From CAYMAZ01 sp964428185 (lineage in GTDB: Bacteria > Bacteroidota > Bacteroidia > Bacteroidales > DTU049), in contig CAYRXH010000005.1 of the NCBI GenBank assembly GCA_964428185.1, positions 1-64,000 of the forward strand: a stretch of DNA of 64,000 nucleotides, read 5' to 3'. Positions within the stretch are counted from its first letter, which is position 1; each line of letters starts with the position of its first letter. The notes under the pieces were generated by a model, which saw only the letters and a program-made list of their open reading frames with translations, searched no databases and had not been told where the DNA came from. The position numbers and the translations under genes were made by a program. Below, piece by piece: positions 31,651-40,714 of this stretch.

Positions 31651-32847
31651 ATGGCACATAATCAATCTTTACAATTTATTATTATACAAGGCGGAACTTG
31701 TGATTATATTAATGTACGTGAACAGGCTCTTTGGGAATCTGCTGAATTACCAGTAGAAAGAGAAGATGTTGGATTAGCACTATTTTATGTTCATCCTATT
31801 TCTGGGTTAATAGGTTGTGATTTAAGTAATCCTGGAAATAACAATACGAATGCAGAATGGACAGTTCCAATAGTAAATACGGGACAGTATCATGTTTATA
31901 TGTTTGCTGTTATGAGATGGACACCAGGTAGTGTATGGGATCAAGGGAGTATAGTATATCATAATGGATATTTTTGGCAAAGTTTAGTATTAACAAATAA
32001 TGAACCTACAGATATTAGTCCCGATTGGGAACAGTTAGATTGTACTAATTTTAATGAATTTAATATATATTGTACAAATAGTGTTCCTGTACCATTTGAA
32101 TCAGCATATTTTACATCTATATATAATAGTGAATGTGTAAGTGCTAGGATATATAATATTGCGTGTAATAGTTATGTAGTTCAAAACATAGCAGCACCTG
32201 ATATAAACCAGCAACCAAACTTTTTATTACCAATATTAATAAAAGTATGGAATTTGTCCATGACTGAAGAAGTTATGGAATGTATATATGTTGATGTTAT
32301 GGCAGGAGAAACATTTTCTAACATTCAATTACCAAATAATGATGGAGTTTATATTATAGAAGTAGGTTATGGAAGTTATACAAATGTTGTATGGGATAAT
32401 AATAATCCACCTAATATGATATCATATGAAATAGTAAGAAATTGTGTATTTAATGCAGATTTGCCAACAAATCAATATGTAGTATATGGAATATGTAATA
32501 TAGAATCATGTTGGAAAGCCTTATATGATAAGATAATGTGTAAACCAATAGACCCATGTTGTCAAAGTTGTGACCCAGAGGAAAAAGAAGAAATAGAAAA
32601 TTTTAGATATACATTAAATATGATTAATGCATTATGGTTTAATTTAATGTCATATATTGAATTAGAACAAGGGATATATATGCATATGTATAATATTTAC
32701 AGTATAAACGGAGAAGTCATAGACCCTGTTAGAATGAATTTTATACAACATATAGCAGATACAATAGAAAAAATAAATGAATTAACAAATAGATGTGGTG
32801 ATTGTAATGGCACTCAAAGTAATATAAGTAATTGTACTGAATGTTAA
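31651..32847 (+). CDS. Tail-associated protein with carbohydrate-binding-like segment
   Basis: 398 residues. Residues about 93-130 contain the pattern GSVWDQGSIVYHNGYFWQS, then NEPTDISPDW, matching the layout of chitin/carbohydrate-binding type 5/12 modules (Trp, Gly, V-Y, G-Y-W, then P and W). The C-terminal third is Cys-rich (CCQSC near 303 and a terminal cluster RCGDCNG to CTEC), suggesting disulfides or metal binding. No signal peptide. It follows the giant cargo genes and precedes a fibre gene, so a tail-tip or receptor-binding accessory role is plausible. Confidence 0.5.
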   Translation: MAHNQSLQFIIIQGGTCDYINVREQALWESAELPVEREDVGLALFYVHPISGLIGCDLSNPGNNNTNAEWTVPIVNTGQYHVYMFAVMRWTPGSVWDQGSIVYHNGYFWQSLVLTNNEPTDISPDWEQLDCTNFNEFNIYCTNSVPVPFESAYFTSIYNSECVSARIYNIACNSYVVQNIAAPDINQQPNFLLPILIKVWNLSMTEEVMECIYVDVMAGETFSNIQLPNNDGVYIIEVGYGSYTNVVWDNNNPPNMISYEIVRNCVFNADLPTNQYVVYGICNIESCWKALYDKIMCKPIDPCCQSCDPEEKEEIENFRYTLNMINALWFNLMSYIELEQGIYMHMYNIYSINGEVIDPVRMNFIQHIADTIEKINELTNRCGDCNGTQSNISNCTEC

Positions 32848-32852
32848 GGAGG
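32846..32852 (+). promoter_or_regulatory. Strong Shine-Dalgarno sequence
   Basis: AAGGAGG begins at the stop codon of the upstream gene and ends 7 nt before the ATG at 32860. Most genes in this window lack any Shine-Dalgarno and start in an AATATTATG context, so this site is exceptional. It may boost or couple translation of the 157-residue protein. Confidence 0.8.
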
Positions 32853-32859
32853 ATATAAT

Positions 32860-33333
32860 ATGTTTGATATAGTAGAATATAGTAAAACATTTAATTGTTG
32901 TGGCAAGCAGTATTTAACGCAGTTAGAATATATTAAAACACGTTATTATACTATTGTACTAACAAAAGATAAACAGTTTAAAGAAAAAAATTACATTAAA
33001 GAATTATATGGTAAAAGAGAAAACAATTGGAATGATTTAAATATTATTCATTATTTTTGGAACTTGATGTCATTGATGTATAGATATCAAACTAGATATT
33101 ATAATCAATATCTATTGAATATAATTACATATGACGAAGTACCTAACGCATTATGGTATAGAGATGAGTTTAATTTAGAATGTATTAGAAAAACATTGAA
33201 ATGTATAGGAATAGATATATTACCATTGTTAAGTCTTATAGGTTTAAATTACGTAATACAAATTAAAGATGGTATTGATTATATGGCAATAGTTCCGAAT
33301 ATGACCTCAAGACCTGATTTTTGGGTAAGATAA
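32860..33333 (+). CDS. Hypothetical tail-module protein
   Basis: 157 residues, Tyr- and Asn-rich, with several Cys (NCCGKQY near the N-terminus and ECIRKTLKCIG). Mostly helical, no membrane segment or known motif. Its start is fixed by the strong Shine-Dalgarno. It lies between the Cys-rich tail-associated gene and the fibre gene, so it may be a fibre chaperone or tail adaptor; no family is recognised. Confidence 0.55.
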   Translation: MFDIVEYSKTFNCCGKQYLTQLEYIKTRYYTIVLTKDKQFKEKNYIKELYGKRENNWNDLNIIHYFWNLMSLMYRYQTRYYNQYLLNIITYDEVPNALWYRDEFNLECIRKTLKCIGIDILPLLSLIGLNYVIQIKDGIDYMAIVPNMTSRPDFWVR

Positions 33334-33429
33334 TATTAAAAAGACAAAGAATAAGGAATAAAGAAAAAGAATTAGTTTAAATATTAAAAAATACACATAT
33401 TAAATTAAAAGAATTAAAAACATAAAATT

Positions 33430-35025
33430 ATGGCTATTTACAAAAAACAACATTTTCACACTGGTCCCGATGGAGCTGCTGGGATATTATTTAGAACAGG
33501 TAATTTCCCCCGTTCAACAGTATTTAAAGATTTATTTGAATCTGTATTGTTTAAATTAAATCCTGAAGATAGTGCAACACATGATGTTGCAGGACATTCA
33601 AGAATAGAAACAGATCAAAGAGCAATATTAAGAAGTCTTGAAGTTGGTGATGGGTTTACACGATTTGTACAATCTCATCATTTACCTGTTGTAATAGCTG
33701 CACCTAGTGGACAACATGTATTACATAGTTCAGTTAATAATGGTGATATAGGTGTAGATGAATATATATATAGTTACAATAGTGGAGAAACAAGAATGGA
33801 TTATTTAGTAAGGAGTAGATTATCATTTATATCTTCTAATAATTCCATTGTAATAACACCAAATGGAGAAGGAGAATATGATTTTCATGTTAATCCTGCT
33901 TATAGTGATACATATATGGTAATAATGAATGCAGGTGATAATAATCCTGATTATATAGGTAATAAAATAGATACATCATTATATGTAACACCATCAACAT
34001 TGTTAGGAGTTAATCATGGTAATACAGATACAGTATTAATAAATACAACTCCTAATGGAATATTAGCAAATGTTAATTATCAAAATACTAATAGTATAAG
34101 TATAGGTGAAGATGCTTTAGGATTATATGCAAATTTAATATTAGATGGCAATACATTGAGTGTTGGTGTAAATGGAGTAAAAGTTACAAAACCATGTAAT
34201 GATATTATTAGTAGCAATAATTCATTAGCAACATCATATAATGTTGTAACTGGTGTATGGGATATAACATTATCTTCGTTGATAGGAAGTATAGGAACTC
34301 ATGATGTTCAACTGTCAGATGGTAATGGTGGTTTTACATGTGTTACAGCACCAAATAATATAAGATTTAAATTTGATGCATTTCATGGTGGTGTTTATTT
34401 AGGGACATTATTACCTACAAATGGAGTATCAAATGCTACTTCATTTACAATTGGATATAATCAAAATAATAATTCTTATTCTTCGTACATGTGTGGAAGA
34501 ACGAATAATAATACAGGTAATAGTTCAATCATATATGGTCAAGGAGCAATTAATGATATACCATTAGCATTAGTAAGAGGATTTTCTGAAATATATGGTC
34601 CCCCAGAATTAATGTTGGGAAAAAGACAAGAGGGTTCATTTCCAATGATTCGTTTGACTGCTAATGCCGAACCTTCATATATGGAATTAGTTAATACTGG
34701 AATTACTAATATAAATATTACATTAAATACAGTATGGAGGGTCGAAATTGATATGTTAGCAAATGGTAATGGCACACCAGCAAGTGCTATATGGAGTAAA
34801 GTAGTATTTGGCATAAGAAATATTAATAACAATGTTGAATTTGTTGGTAATCCAAATGTTACAGGTATATTGCCTGAATATTCAGATTTTACTGATAATA
34901 TTAGTTTTGGCATACAAATTAATATGACAAATATAAGAATATTTGTTGTTGGATTAAATACAGAAGATATTATTTGGGGAGCAATAGTAAGATATGTACG
35001 TATAGGAACAGATATTCCTATTTAA
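33430..35025 (+). CDS. Putative tail fibre / receptor-binding protein
   Basis: 531 residues. The N-terminus (AIYKKQHFHTGPDGAAGILFRTGNF) may be the virion attachment part. The rest is Asn-, Ser-, Thr- and Gly-rich and beta-strand-like (for example ISSNNSIVITPNGEGEYDF), as in trimeric fibres, and the C-terminal 150 residues look like a compact beta-sandwich tip. It is the last gene of the rightward virion operon and is preceded by 96 bp of A-rich spacer. Composition and position support a fibre; receptor specificity cannot be read. Confidence 0.55.
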   Translation: MAIYKKQHFHTGPDGAAGILFRTGNFPRSTVFKDLFESVLFKLNPEDSATHDVAGHSRIETDQRAILRSLEVGDGFTRFVQSHHLPVVIAAPSGQHVLHSSVNNGDIGVDEYIYSYNSGETRMDYLVRSRLSFISSNNSIVITPNGEGEYDFHVNPAYSDTYMVIMNAGDNNPDYIGNKIDTSLYVTPSTLLGVNHGNTDTVLINTTPNGILANVNYQNTNSISIGEDALGLYANLILDGNTLSVGVNGVKVTKPCNDIISSNNSLATSYNVVTGVWDITLSSLIGSIGTHDVQLSDGNGGFTCVTAPNNIRFKFDAFHGGVYLGTLLPTNGVSNATSFTIGYNQNNNSYSSYMCGRTNNNTGNSSIIYGQGAINDIPLALVRGFSEIYGPPELMLGKRQEGSFPMIRLTANAEPSYMELVNTGITNINITLNTVWRVEIDMLANGNGTPASAIWSKVVFGIRNINNNVEFVGNPNVTGILPEYSDFTDNISFGIQINMTNIRIFVVGLNTEDIIWGAIVRYVRIGTDIPI

Positions 35026-35042
35026 TATTGAGAGTAATTTTA

Positions 35043-35076
35043 TTAAAAAAAAGGTGCTGAAAAATATCAGCACCTT
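35043..35076 (-). terminator. Rho-independent terminator of the leftward operon
   Basis: A perfect 10-bp stem AAGGTGCTGA (35051-35060) pairs with 35067-35076 around a 6-nt loop. Read on the minus strand it is followed by a run of eight T. On the plus strand no T-run follows. It lies where plus-strand fibre and minus-strand accessory genes converge, so it stops leftward transcription before it runs antisense into the virion operon. Confidence 0.85.
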
Positions 35077-35168
35077 AATGGTTAACAATATAACATGAAA
35101 CACAATTATTATCGAGTAATGAATAAATATAAAGTTATATTTATTCAAACATTGATAATAAATCATTT

Positions 35169-35414
35169 TTAATCTTGTTTTATCAAAATAAGTTTGCTTT
35201 TGTAACCTTTGCTTAGTTTATAATATTCGTCTGTTGTCATAAACTGATTCCAATCATTGCCTGTCCACCAATAGGATTGGTCGAATTCTTCTTGTATCAT
35301 CGGAAATGTTCTGTACTTTATTCCGTCAACTTTGAAGGTGTGGGTACGTTCTTTTCGGTTGGAACTGATGAATTCAAACTCTCTTTTAGTAATACTTTGT
35401 TTGTATGTTTTCAT
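35169..35414 (-). CDS. Hypothetical protein
   Basis: 81 residues, charged, with a Trp-rich centre (QSYWWTGNDWNQF) and no known motif. It is the last gene before the leftward terminator and has its own close-to-perfect Bacteroidales promoter upstream, so it may be transcribed separately from the fragment upstream. No function is assigned. Confidence 0.6.
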   Translation of the reverse strand: MKTYKQSITKREFEFISSNRKERTHTFKVDGIKYRTFPMIQEEFDQSYWWTGNDWNQFMTTDEYYKLSKGYKSKLILIKQD

Positions 35415-35447
35415 TATTTTGATTTTTTAGGGTTATTAATTATGATA

Positions 35448-35479
35448 CAAATATACAACAATTAATTTTAATATCCAAA
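35448..35479 (-). promoter_or_regulatory. Bacteroidales-type promoter for the 81-residue gene
   Basis: On the minus strand the sequence reads TTTG (35479-35476), 20 nt, then TATATTTG (35455-35448), a full match to the Bacteroides consensus TTTG-N19-21-TAnnTTTG. The start codon lies about 34 nt downstream of the -7 box. Confidence 0.75.
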
Positions 35480-35488
35480 TTTTAGTTG

Positions 35489-35776
35489 TTAATTATATGT
35501 TAAAGTTTTTTGTTTTGAATTAAAGAAATTAACTACTCTTAACACATCAACGAAGCAGCACGTCTCTCTTGTCTGTTCATTATAGACAAGCTCTGAACGT
35601 GTTACCTTATAATTCCAACCAAACCCGATTGCGCCGAACACTTCAGTCATCTTCTCAATCCGCCATTGCGGATTGATGTCTGTCTTACCTCTCAGCCGTC
35701 CGCCATCTATTACACGCTGTGCATCTGAAGGGACTTCTCTTAATTTTTTGTATAATTCTAAATTTTTTGTTTCCAT
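35489..35776 (-). pseudogene. Truncated Rad52/Sak-like annealing protein
   Basis: 95 residues. The first 75 carry the pattern LRGKTDINPQWRIEKMTEVFG then GFGWNYKVTR, typical of the N-terminus of phage Rad52-type single-strand annealing proteins (roughly 180-250 residues). Where the family continues with the core strand after FVDV, this frame drifts into an unrelated tail (VVNFFNSKQKTLTYN) and stops. No continuation is visible downstream in other frames. Base composition is richer in G+C than the replication genes nearby. Probably a decayed or horizontally acquired fragment; a functional short variant is less likely. Confidence 0.55.
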
Positions 35777-35791
35777 AATATTTAATTTTTT

Positions 35792-36610
35792 TTAATAAAA
35801 TAATTCAACAAACTTATTATCTTCGTTTAACACGTATGTTGTGTCTGGTAGTATGCCGTCTTTGCCTACATAACCTTTGACAGGCTTATAGGTGTCTTCA
35901 TTAGCATCATAATAATCCAGCGATAGCACAGACCCGTTACCACCCCTCACACTTGAACCTACTCCGCCCTTAACTATTGAGTTGTCGCCGCCGACAACAC
36001 CTGAATAGAGCCCGCCATATAATAATGATTCATTGCCACCAATGACAATAGACCCGTTGCCGCCCATGACAACAGACCCGTTGCCGCCCATAACCTTAGA
36101 CCAGTCAAGTCCTGCTACTATTGTTTCATCACCACCTACAATTAAAGAGAAGTTACCCGCTTTCATATACGTTAATTTTCCGCCGATAATTACAGCGTAG
36201 TCACCACCTATAGCCTTCTCTCCAATGCCTAACCTAACGATTGCACCAATTATACCTATGTGCCCATACACGCTTGCAATAAGTTCTGTAGCTGTCAGTC
36301 TATCACCCACATACACTACTGTGCCCCCTTTGAACTTTATTAGTCCGTCCAGTGGTATTATGCCTGCTTCTTCTACTTCAAGAACAACCCATAAGGCTTC
36401 ATCGCTCCAATCGAACAACGTACCATCACCACATCCCTTTAACGCTCCGTGCAAGCCGTTACCACATTCAGGGGTAAGCTCCCAGTCGGGAGCTTCTACC
36501 CAGCCTGATTGTGGATACTGAAAGCCTTTACGTGAACGATTGTTCTTGTCATTAGTCCGCAACACTAATACGTGTCCGTCTTTTACTTTGAATTCTTTTT
36601 TTGTTTCCAT
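35792..36610 (-). CDS. GG-octad repeat (beta-solenoid) protein, paralogue A
   Basis: About 272 residues starting at METKKEF; the upstream extension to 36655 is unlikely because paralogues start at the same place. The N-terminal domain (about 1-95) has GHVLVLRTNDKNN, then GWVEAPDW and CGNGLHGALKG, resembling DUF7666-like phage domains. From about 120 to 250 an eight-residue repeat GGNxSxxx recurs (for example VMGGNGSVVMGGNGSIV), predicting a beta-solenoid. Paralogues lie at 48148-49224 and 49299-50048. This copy is visibly more G+C-rich than those, suggesting separate recent acquisition. Function unknown. Confidence 0.6.
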   Translation of the reverse strand: METKKEFKVKDGHVLVLRTNDKNNRSRKGFQYPQSGWVEAPDWELTPECGNGLHGALKGCGDGTLFDWSDEALWVVLEVEEAGIIPLDGLIKFKGGTVVYVGDRLTATELIASVYGHIGIIGAIVRLGIGEKAIGGDYAVIIGGKLTYMKAGNFSLIVGGDETIVAGLDWSKVMGGNGSVVMGGNGSIVIGGNESLLYGGLYSGVVGGDNSIVKGGVGSSVRGGNGSVLSLDYYDANEDTYKPVKGYVGKDGILPDTTYVLNEDNKFVELFY

Positions 36611-36674
36611 GATTTTTTTTTGGTTATAAATTACATTCCACTGCAATAGTGGCACAACTCTTTATTTTCAACTT

Positions 36675-37199
36675 CTACCGAGAACATACATCGCATACAT
36701 GCTCATCACCATCAGTGGCATGCAGCTTGTGAGCGTGCAATCCGCATGTGTCACACACACGTAAGTTAAGGTTTTCGGTGCAAGATGGACAATAACGTGA
36801 ACCATCTATTGCATCGTTCATTGTGTACTTGTATATGTATTTTTCGCATCTGTCGCATACTATGCAATACTTATGCAAGCAATCTTCGCAATAGTCACCG
36901 TCACTTGTTTTGAAAAGGGTTGTGTGGAGATATTTACAGCAATTGCACAAGGACAGGCCACGTTTCTCAGCGCAATCCGCACAAAGGGGGTGTTTGTTGT
37001 CTATCCATGCAACATCATCTTCATAAAAGTTTCCTTCGCAGCAATCGCAAGCAACAAGCCCCATCTCATCGTAACAACTCCAACATGCGATACCTCTTGG
37101 GGTATCATCATAGAAATCAATACTTACATTTATGCTTCTTCCGCAGATTTCACATTTGATTTCTTTGTCATTAATTTCAATTTCATTTTTTGTTTTCAT
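36675..37199 (-). CDS. Multi-zinc-ribbon protein
   Basis: 174 residues with a dense series of Cys pairs (CEIC, CWSC, CDCC, CADC, CNCC, CEDC, CVVCDRC-type, CPSC, CDTC, CDVC), spaced like tandem zinc ribbons or LIM-like fingers. No catalytic motif. Likely binds several zinc ions and acts as a protein-protein or nucleic-acid adaptor, for instance against host transcription; that role is inferred. Codon use is more G+C-rich than in the downstream A+T-rich genes, matching the neighbouring paralogue A and suggesting joint transfer. Confidence 0.6.
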   Translation of the reverse strand: MKTKNEIEINDKEIKCEICGRSINVSIDFYDDTPRGIACWSCYDEMGLVACDCCEGNFYEDDVAWIDNKHPLCADCAEKRGLSLCNCCKYLHTTLFKTSDGDYCEDCLHKYCIVCDRCEKYIYKYTMNDAIDGSRYCPSCTENLNLRVCDTCGLHAHKLHATDGDEHVCDVCSR

Positions 37200-37301
37200 A
37201 ATTTTTAGATTTATTGGGGTTATTAATTTTTTTTGTTATTAGTATGTTCCTTTTTGTTTGTATGTTTTTATGTTCATAAATTTATTTTATAATTGATTAA
37301 A

Positions 37302-37703
37302 TTAGATGAATTGTTTATAGTAAATATCGTATTCATTGCTAAAGCTATATACAATATTTTCTTCAACAATAATACGTATTGATTCATTAATTAATTCTGA
37401 AGATTGATTAATTTTATATTGTGATTTTAATTCTTTTAATTTAGATATGGAATCACTACAATAAATAGCATCTTCAACAATAAAAGACCTTTTATTATCA
37501 CATACTTCTTCACTTTTCCATATTTCAACAAATGGGAATTTGTTTTTCTTGATTGGATAGGTTAGGTCACCATAATAACAATTATCTATGACTGCAAATA
37601 ATGAAGGTTTATCTGTACCATGTTCAATACTTCTTACAATATGTCCTATAATTGTATCTGGATATTTCTTTTTAATATCAGATACCTTGATATTAAATGC
37701 CAT
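37302..37703 (-). CDS. Hypothetical protein
   Basis: 133 residues, beginning AFNIKVSDIKKKYPD; mixed alpha/beta, no membrane segment or recognised motif. It returns to the A+T-rich composition typical of the phage, in contrast to the zinc-ribbon gene downstream. It shares the leftward direction with its neighbours. Confidence 0.55.
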   Translation of the reverse strand: MAFNIKVSDIKKKYPDTIIGHIVRSIEHGTDKPSLFAVIDNCYYGDLTYPIKKNKFPFVEIWKSEEVCDNKRSFIVEDAIYCSDSISKLKELKSQYKINQSSELINESIRIIVEENIVYSFSNEYDIYYKQFI

Positions 37704-37766
37704 AGTATTTATTAAATTATTTTGGTTGTGTTAATTACTTTTGTACTATTTTGATTTAAATGTAAG

Positions 37767-38267
37767 TTAATTAACAAAACTCATTAACAAGTCATGTATT
37801 ATACTTTGGTCATATAAATTATATGATTTAGAATACTTTGAATAATTTAATGTAATTGTATTTATTTTGTAATTTATTAATAATTTTAAATCATGTTCAG
37901 ATAATTCACATATAAATGGAGGAACACTATTGTCAGTTGGGCATATAGGTTCATTTGCAATATCTGTAAATAGTTTAAATGACATATTATTTACAAAGTT
38001 AATTTGAATAAATGAATGTTTTGTTATGCAACCAAGATAATCATCATGAGAGATAAAATATAATAAATAAACATAACCACCACCCTTTACACAGTTACAT
38101 GCTTCCACAGCAAAACAGTATAATTTGTCATCTTCACTAATTGATATTATGTCTGTTCCTCTCCACATAATATCTTCTTCAACAAAAACTTCACATTTTG
38201 TAATTGGATATTGTGCAAACAAGATGTGAGAATAAATAAATAATAGTGTAAATAATAAATTTTTCAT
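37767..38267 (-). CDS. Exported protein with Sec signal peptide
   Basis: 166 residues. The N-terminus KNLLFTLLFIYSHILFAQYP is a clear Sec signal peptide with probable cleavage after the Ala-Gln region. The mature part has several Cys (KCEVF, EACNCVKGGG) and is beta-rich. An exported early protein might alter the host envelope, for example in superinfection exclusion; this is inference only. It lies 12 bp upstream (in coordinates, left) of the next gene in the same leftward run. Confidence 0.55.
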   Translation of the reverse strand: MKNLLFTLLFIYSHILFAQYPITKCEVFVEEDIMWRGTDIISISEDDKLYCFAVEACNCVKGGGYVYLLYFISHDDYLGCITKHSFIQINFVNNMSFKLFTDIANEPICPTDNSVPPFICELSEHDLKLLINYKINTITLNYSKYSKSYNLYDQSIIHDLLMSFVN

Positions 38268-38279
38268 AAATAAATATAA

Positions 38280-38531
38280 TTAAGGGTTTGACAAATAGGC
38301 TTTACCAACATCTGTTATATCATAAAATATAACATCTTGACTTATTTCAACAGGAGATATTGAAGATGTATAATATAATATTTCAAAATCTAAACTTGTA
38401 ATACGATATTGGTTTTCTAATTTAAAATTAATCAATGATGTTGAGTTTTTATCTTTTGCAATAGTATAACCATTGATTAAATATTCAAGTATCCATAATT
38501 GTTTTTTTAAATCCATAAATGTATGAATCAA
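38280..38531 (-). CDS. Hypothetical small protein, winged-helix-like
   Basis: 83 residues, or 78 if translation starts at the second Met (MDLKKQ). Helical N-terminus, then short strands and a C-terminal VIFYDITDVGKAYL that resembles the last helix and wing of small winged-helix proteins ("lT..G...l"). It could be a DNA-binding regulator, but the match is weak. Confidence 0.45.
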   Translation of the reverse strand: MIHTFMDLKKQLWILEYLINGYTIAKDKNSTSLINFKLENQYRITSLDFEILYYTSSISPVEISQDVIFYDITDVGKAYLSNP

Positions 38532-38560
38532 ATAATAATTTTTTTAAGTTACATAATTAA

Positions 38561-38788
38561 TTAATTTAAGCTGACAAAACAAAATTTATTATTATTTATC
38601 CAGTTTTTAATTTTATTTTCTGATTTAATTTTATCACCTTCAGATAATATATAGTTATTTGTTTTGAGATTTTCTTTGTCAAGCCATAAAATTTTATCAG
38701 TAATAAAGTCGTAATAACATTTCCATAACGAGTTGTATTTGATAAAACTTACTGTAACTAAATTGTTTTTTATGAAATATTTATTCAT
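38561..38788 (-). CDS. Hypothetical small protein
   Basis: 75 residues, Lys/Asn/Trp-rich (SLWKCYYDFITDKILWL). Soluble, no motif. Its start overlaps the stop of the upstream 67-residue gene by 4 nt (ATGA type), so the two are co-translated. Confidence 0.5.
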   Translation of the reverse strand: MNKYFIKNNLVTVSFIKYNSLWKCYYDFITDKILWLDKENLKTNNYILSEGDKIKSENKIKNWINNNKFCFVSLN

Positions 38789-38988
38789 ATGATAAAAGAA
38801 ATTAATTCGATAGTATCTTTTTTTACATATCTCATATTACTCTTAATATAGTTATATTTATTTTTTTGAAATGGAGTAATAATCAATATAATTAAAATAG
38901 TATTTACATAAAATAGTCCTGCTGATAAAAATATCATTATTATACTTGGCAGTAACATAGTGTATTTTAATAAATAATAATAGAGCAT
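38785..38988 (-). CDS. Small membrane protein
   Basis: 67 residues with a long hydrophobic stretch at about 8-37 (LPSIIMIFLSAGLFYVNT, then ILIILII), probably one or two membrane spans, and a basic C-terminal tail. It overlaps the next gene by 4 nt. Possible roles include membrane remodelling or exclusion; none is demonstrable. Confidence 0.5.
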   Translation of the reverse strand: MLYYYLLKYTMLLPSIIMIFLSAGLFYVNTILIILIITPFQKNKYNYIKSNMRYVKKDTIELISFII

Positions 38989-39001
38989 AATGTTTTTTTT
39001 A

Positions 39002-39009
39002 CAAAGTTA
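39002..39009 (-). promoter_or_regulatory. Possible -7 promoter element
   Basis: On the minus strand this reads TAACTTTG, matching the Bacteroidales -7 box TAnnTTTG, 14 nt before the ATG at 38988. No clear TTTG -33 box is present at the right distance, so the call is tentative. Confidence 0.4.
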
Positions 39010-39015
39010 GTAAAT

Positions 39016-39276
39016 TTATTTTGTTAGAAATTTTAATAAGTCGTAAACAAATTTGGAATTGTAGTATCTACTGTTGTTTATTGTTAAATAAACAGATTCT
39101 TTAGTGAATTTCATAAAAAGAAATTCAGCATTAGCTTCATTCATAATTCCGTCATAACAAATGTAATTGTTTAGTAAAATTCCAACTATATACCCATGAA
39201 TATATAGGTCATGAAAGCCATCATAGCAAATATATCCATGAGTATTAATAGCTGAAATATTAGAGGTTGTGATCAT
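39016..39276 (-). CDS. Hypothetical small protein
   Basis: 86 residues; contains two similar CYDG segments (YICYDGFHDLYIHGY and NNYICYDGIMNE), suggesting an internal duplication. Its ATG overlaps the stop of the sliding-clamp gene by 4 nt, so it is translationally coupled to a replication gene. No family recognised. Confidence 0.5.
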   Translation of the reverse strand: MITTSNISAINTHGYICYDGFHDLYIHGYIVGILLNNYICYDGIMNEANAEFLFMKFTKESVYLTINNSRYYNSKFVYDLLKFLTK

Positions 39277-40703
39277 AACATTGGCATTAGAAGAAATTTA
39301 TCATCAATAACAATAGCATCACTATTTTTCAAAAACTTAAATGATAGAGAACCATTACAATGTTTTAAAATTGTCAGCATAAATTTATGGTTAAAATTGA
39401 TGTTAAATAATAAAGATGAATCTGTGTTAGTTTCAGTATCGACAAAATAATTTTCAAGGTTTTTCAAATCTTCTTGACTTCCAAAATGAATTAATTTGTC
39501 TGGTTGTAATATTTTATATTCATAGTGAGAATCTGTAGATGATTCATCTTTATGACAAATTCTTTGCATTACACTATATTGATTTATTTCATCATCACTG
39601 TTAATAATAGAATTTGAATCGACATAAAATACATCTTTTATATCTTTAGTGCAAATTTTTAGTGATTTAGGATTTAGTAATACTATTTTTTCATCATTTG
39701 TTTCAGCAAAAACATTTGAATTATCAATTTTGTTAAAAACATAGTATTGATATTTAGCAATGTTCATATTTGTAATACTGTTTATTTCATAATAATTTTC
39801 TATTATATAAGAATAGAATTTATTAAATTGAATAAAAGTATTTAATTTGTTTTTATAAAACAAATTCTGTTCTATATCAGGTGCGTTAACTTGAAAGTGA
39901 GTTGGATTTAATAAATCAATTGTTAGTGTAATTTTATCAAGTGTATTAAAAGATTTAATATCATTTAATATACTTTTAAGTTTTTCTGTTTCTATAACAG
40001 ATTTAAACATAAAAGAATTAGGGATAACACTTTTAACATTTAATTTGTGAGGTGTTACATTGTTGATTCTAATCCATACATCTTTTAGTTTAATATGAAC
40101 ATAATAATCATCATCATTTGTTTTGCTAAAAGTAAATGGAATAATTTTACAATCTAATAATTTAATAATCTTTTTAAGTGAATTAGGAATTGTAATATTA
40201 AAGTTAGTTGTTTTAGGTAAATAATCATAACACATATAATGTGCATCAGTGCCAACAAACATATCTTGGTTTATGATTATACCACATAAAGTAGGTTTTA
40301 AATCATCATTAGATGTAAAATCAAACATTCTTAATACTTTGTCTTTTGAAAGGTTAATATTTTCAGATTCAATAAATTCTGGGTCTTTAAATAATTCATT
40401 AACAGATGAAAATTCATTTTTATTAATATCAGTTAATTTTATATTTAATACCTTATTTGATAATGTAGATGAATCTGGATTGAATGTAAGATTTGTATTG
40501 TTTGATGTGACAATTTGTTTAAGAGTTTTTAATGGAACATTGAATTCATGTTCATAATAATCATTAAGAAATATTTCAATATATATTTTACGATTAGTAT
40601 ATCTAATTATATTTTCTTTAATATAAACATTATCTGAAAAATCTGATTTAAAGTGTTTGCTATAAGCACTGTCAATTAATTTAATTGCTTGTTTTAAATT
40701 CAT
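39273..40703 (-). CDS. DNA sliding clamp-like protein (putative)
   Basis: 476 residues. The overall pattern of repeated beta-alpha-beta units and the segment FVGTDAHYMCYDYL (about 149-162) correspond to the bacterial beta-clamp landmark (ATDGHRL-type). Flanking strands (IIINQDMFV; NFNITIPNSLKKIIKLL) also fit clamp domain 2. The family role is to encircle DNA and tether polymerase. It sits directly upstream of lysozyme-like and DnaB genes in a leftward replication operon. The sequence is divergent and about 100 residues longer than the E. coli clamp, so homology should be tested by structure prediction. Confidence 0.55.
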   Translation of the reverse strand: MNLKQAIKLIDSAYSKHFKSDFSDNVYIKENIIRYTNRKIYIEIFLNDYYEHEFNVPLKTLKQIVTSNNTNLTFNPDSSTLSNKVLNIKLTDINKNEFSSVNELFKDPEFIESENINLSKDKVLRMFDFTSNDDLKPTLCGIIINQDMFVGTDAHYMCYDYLPKTTNFNITIPNSLKKIIKLLDCKIIPFTFSKTNDDDYYVHIKLKDVWIRINNVTPHKLNVKSVIPNSFMFKSVIETEKLKSILNDIKSFNTLDKITLTIDLLNPTHFQVNAPDIEQNLFYKNKLNTFIQFNKFYSYIIENYYEINSITNMNIAKYQYYVFNKIDNSNVFAETNDEKIVLLNPKSLKICTKDIKDVFYVDSNSIINSDDEINQYSVMQRICHKDESSTDSHYEYKILQPDKLIHFGSQEDLKNLENYFVDTETNTDSSLLFNINFNHKFMLTILKHCNGSLSFKFLKNSDAIVIDDKFLLMPML

Positions 40704-40714
40704 AGTTTTGAATA

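Noticed and set aside
36225..37208. Plus-strand open frames of 79-111 codons opposite the zinc-ribbon and paralogue A genes
   Set aside because: They are complements of G+C-richer real genes, with no promoter and no family match.
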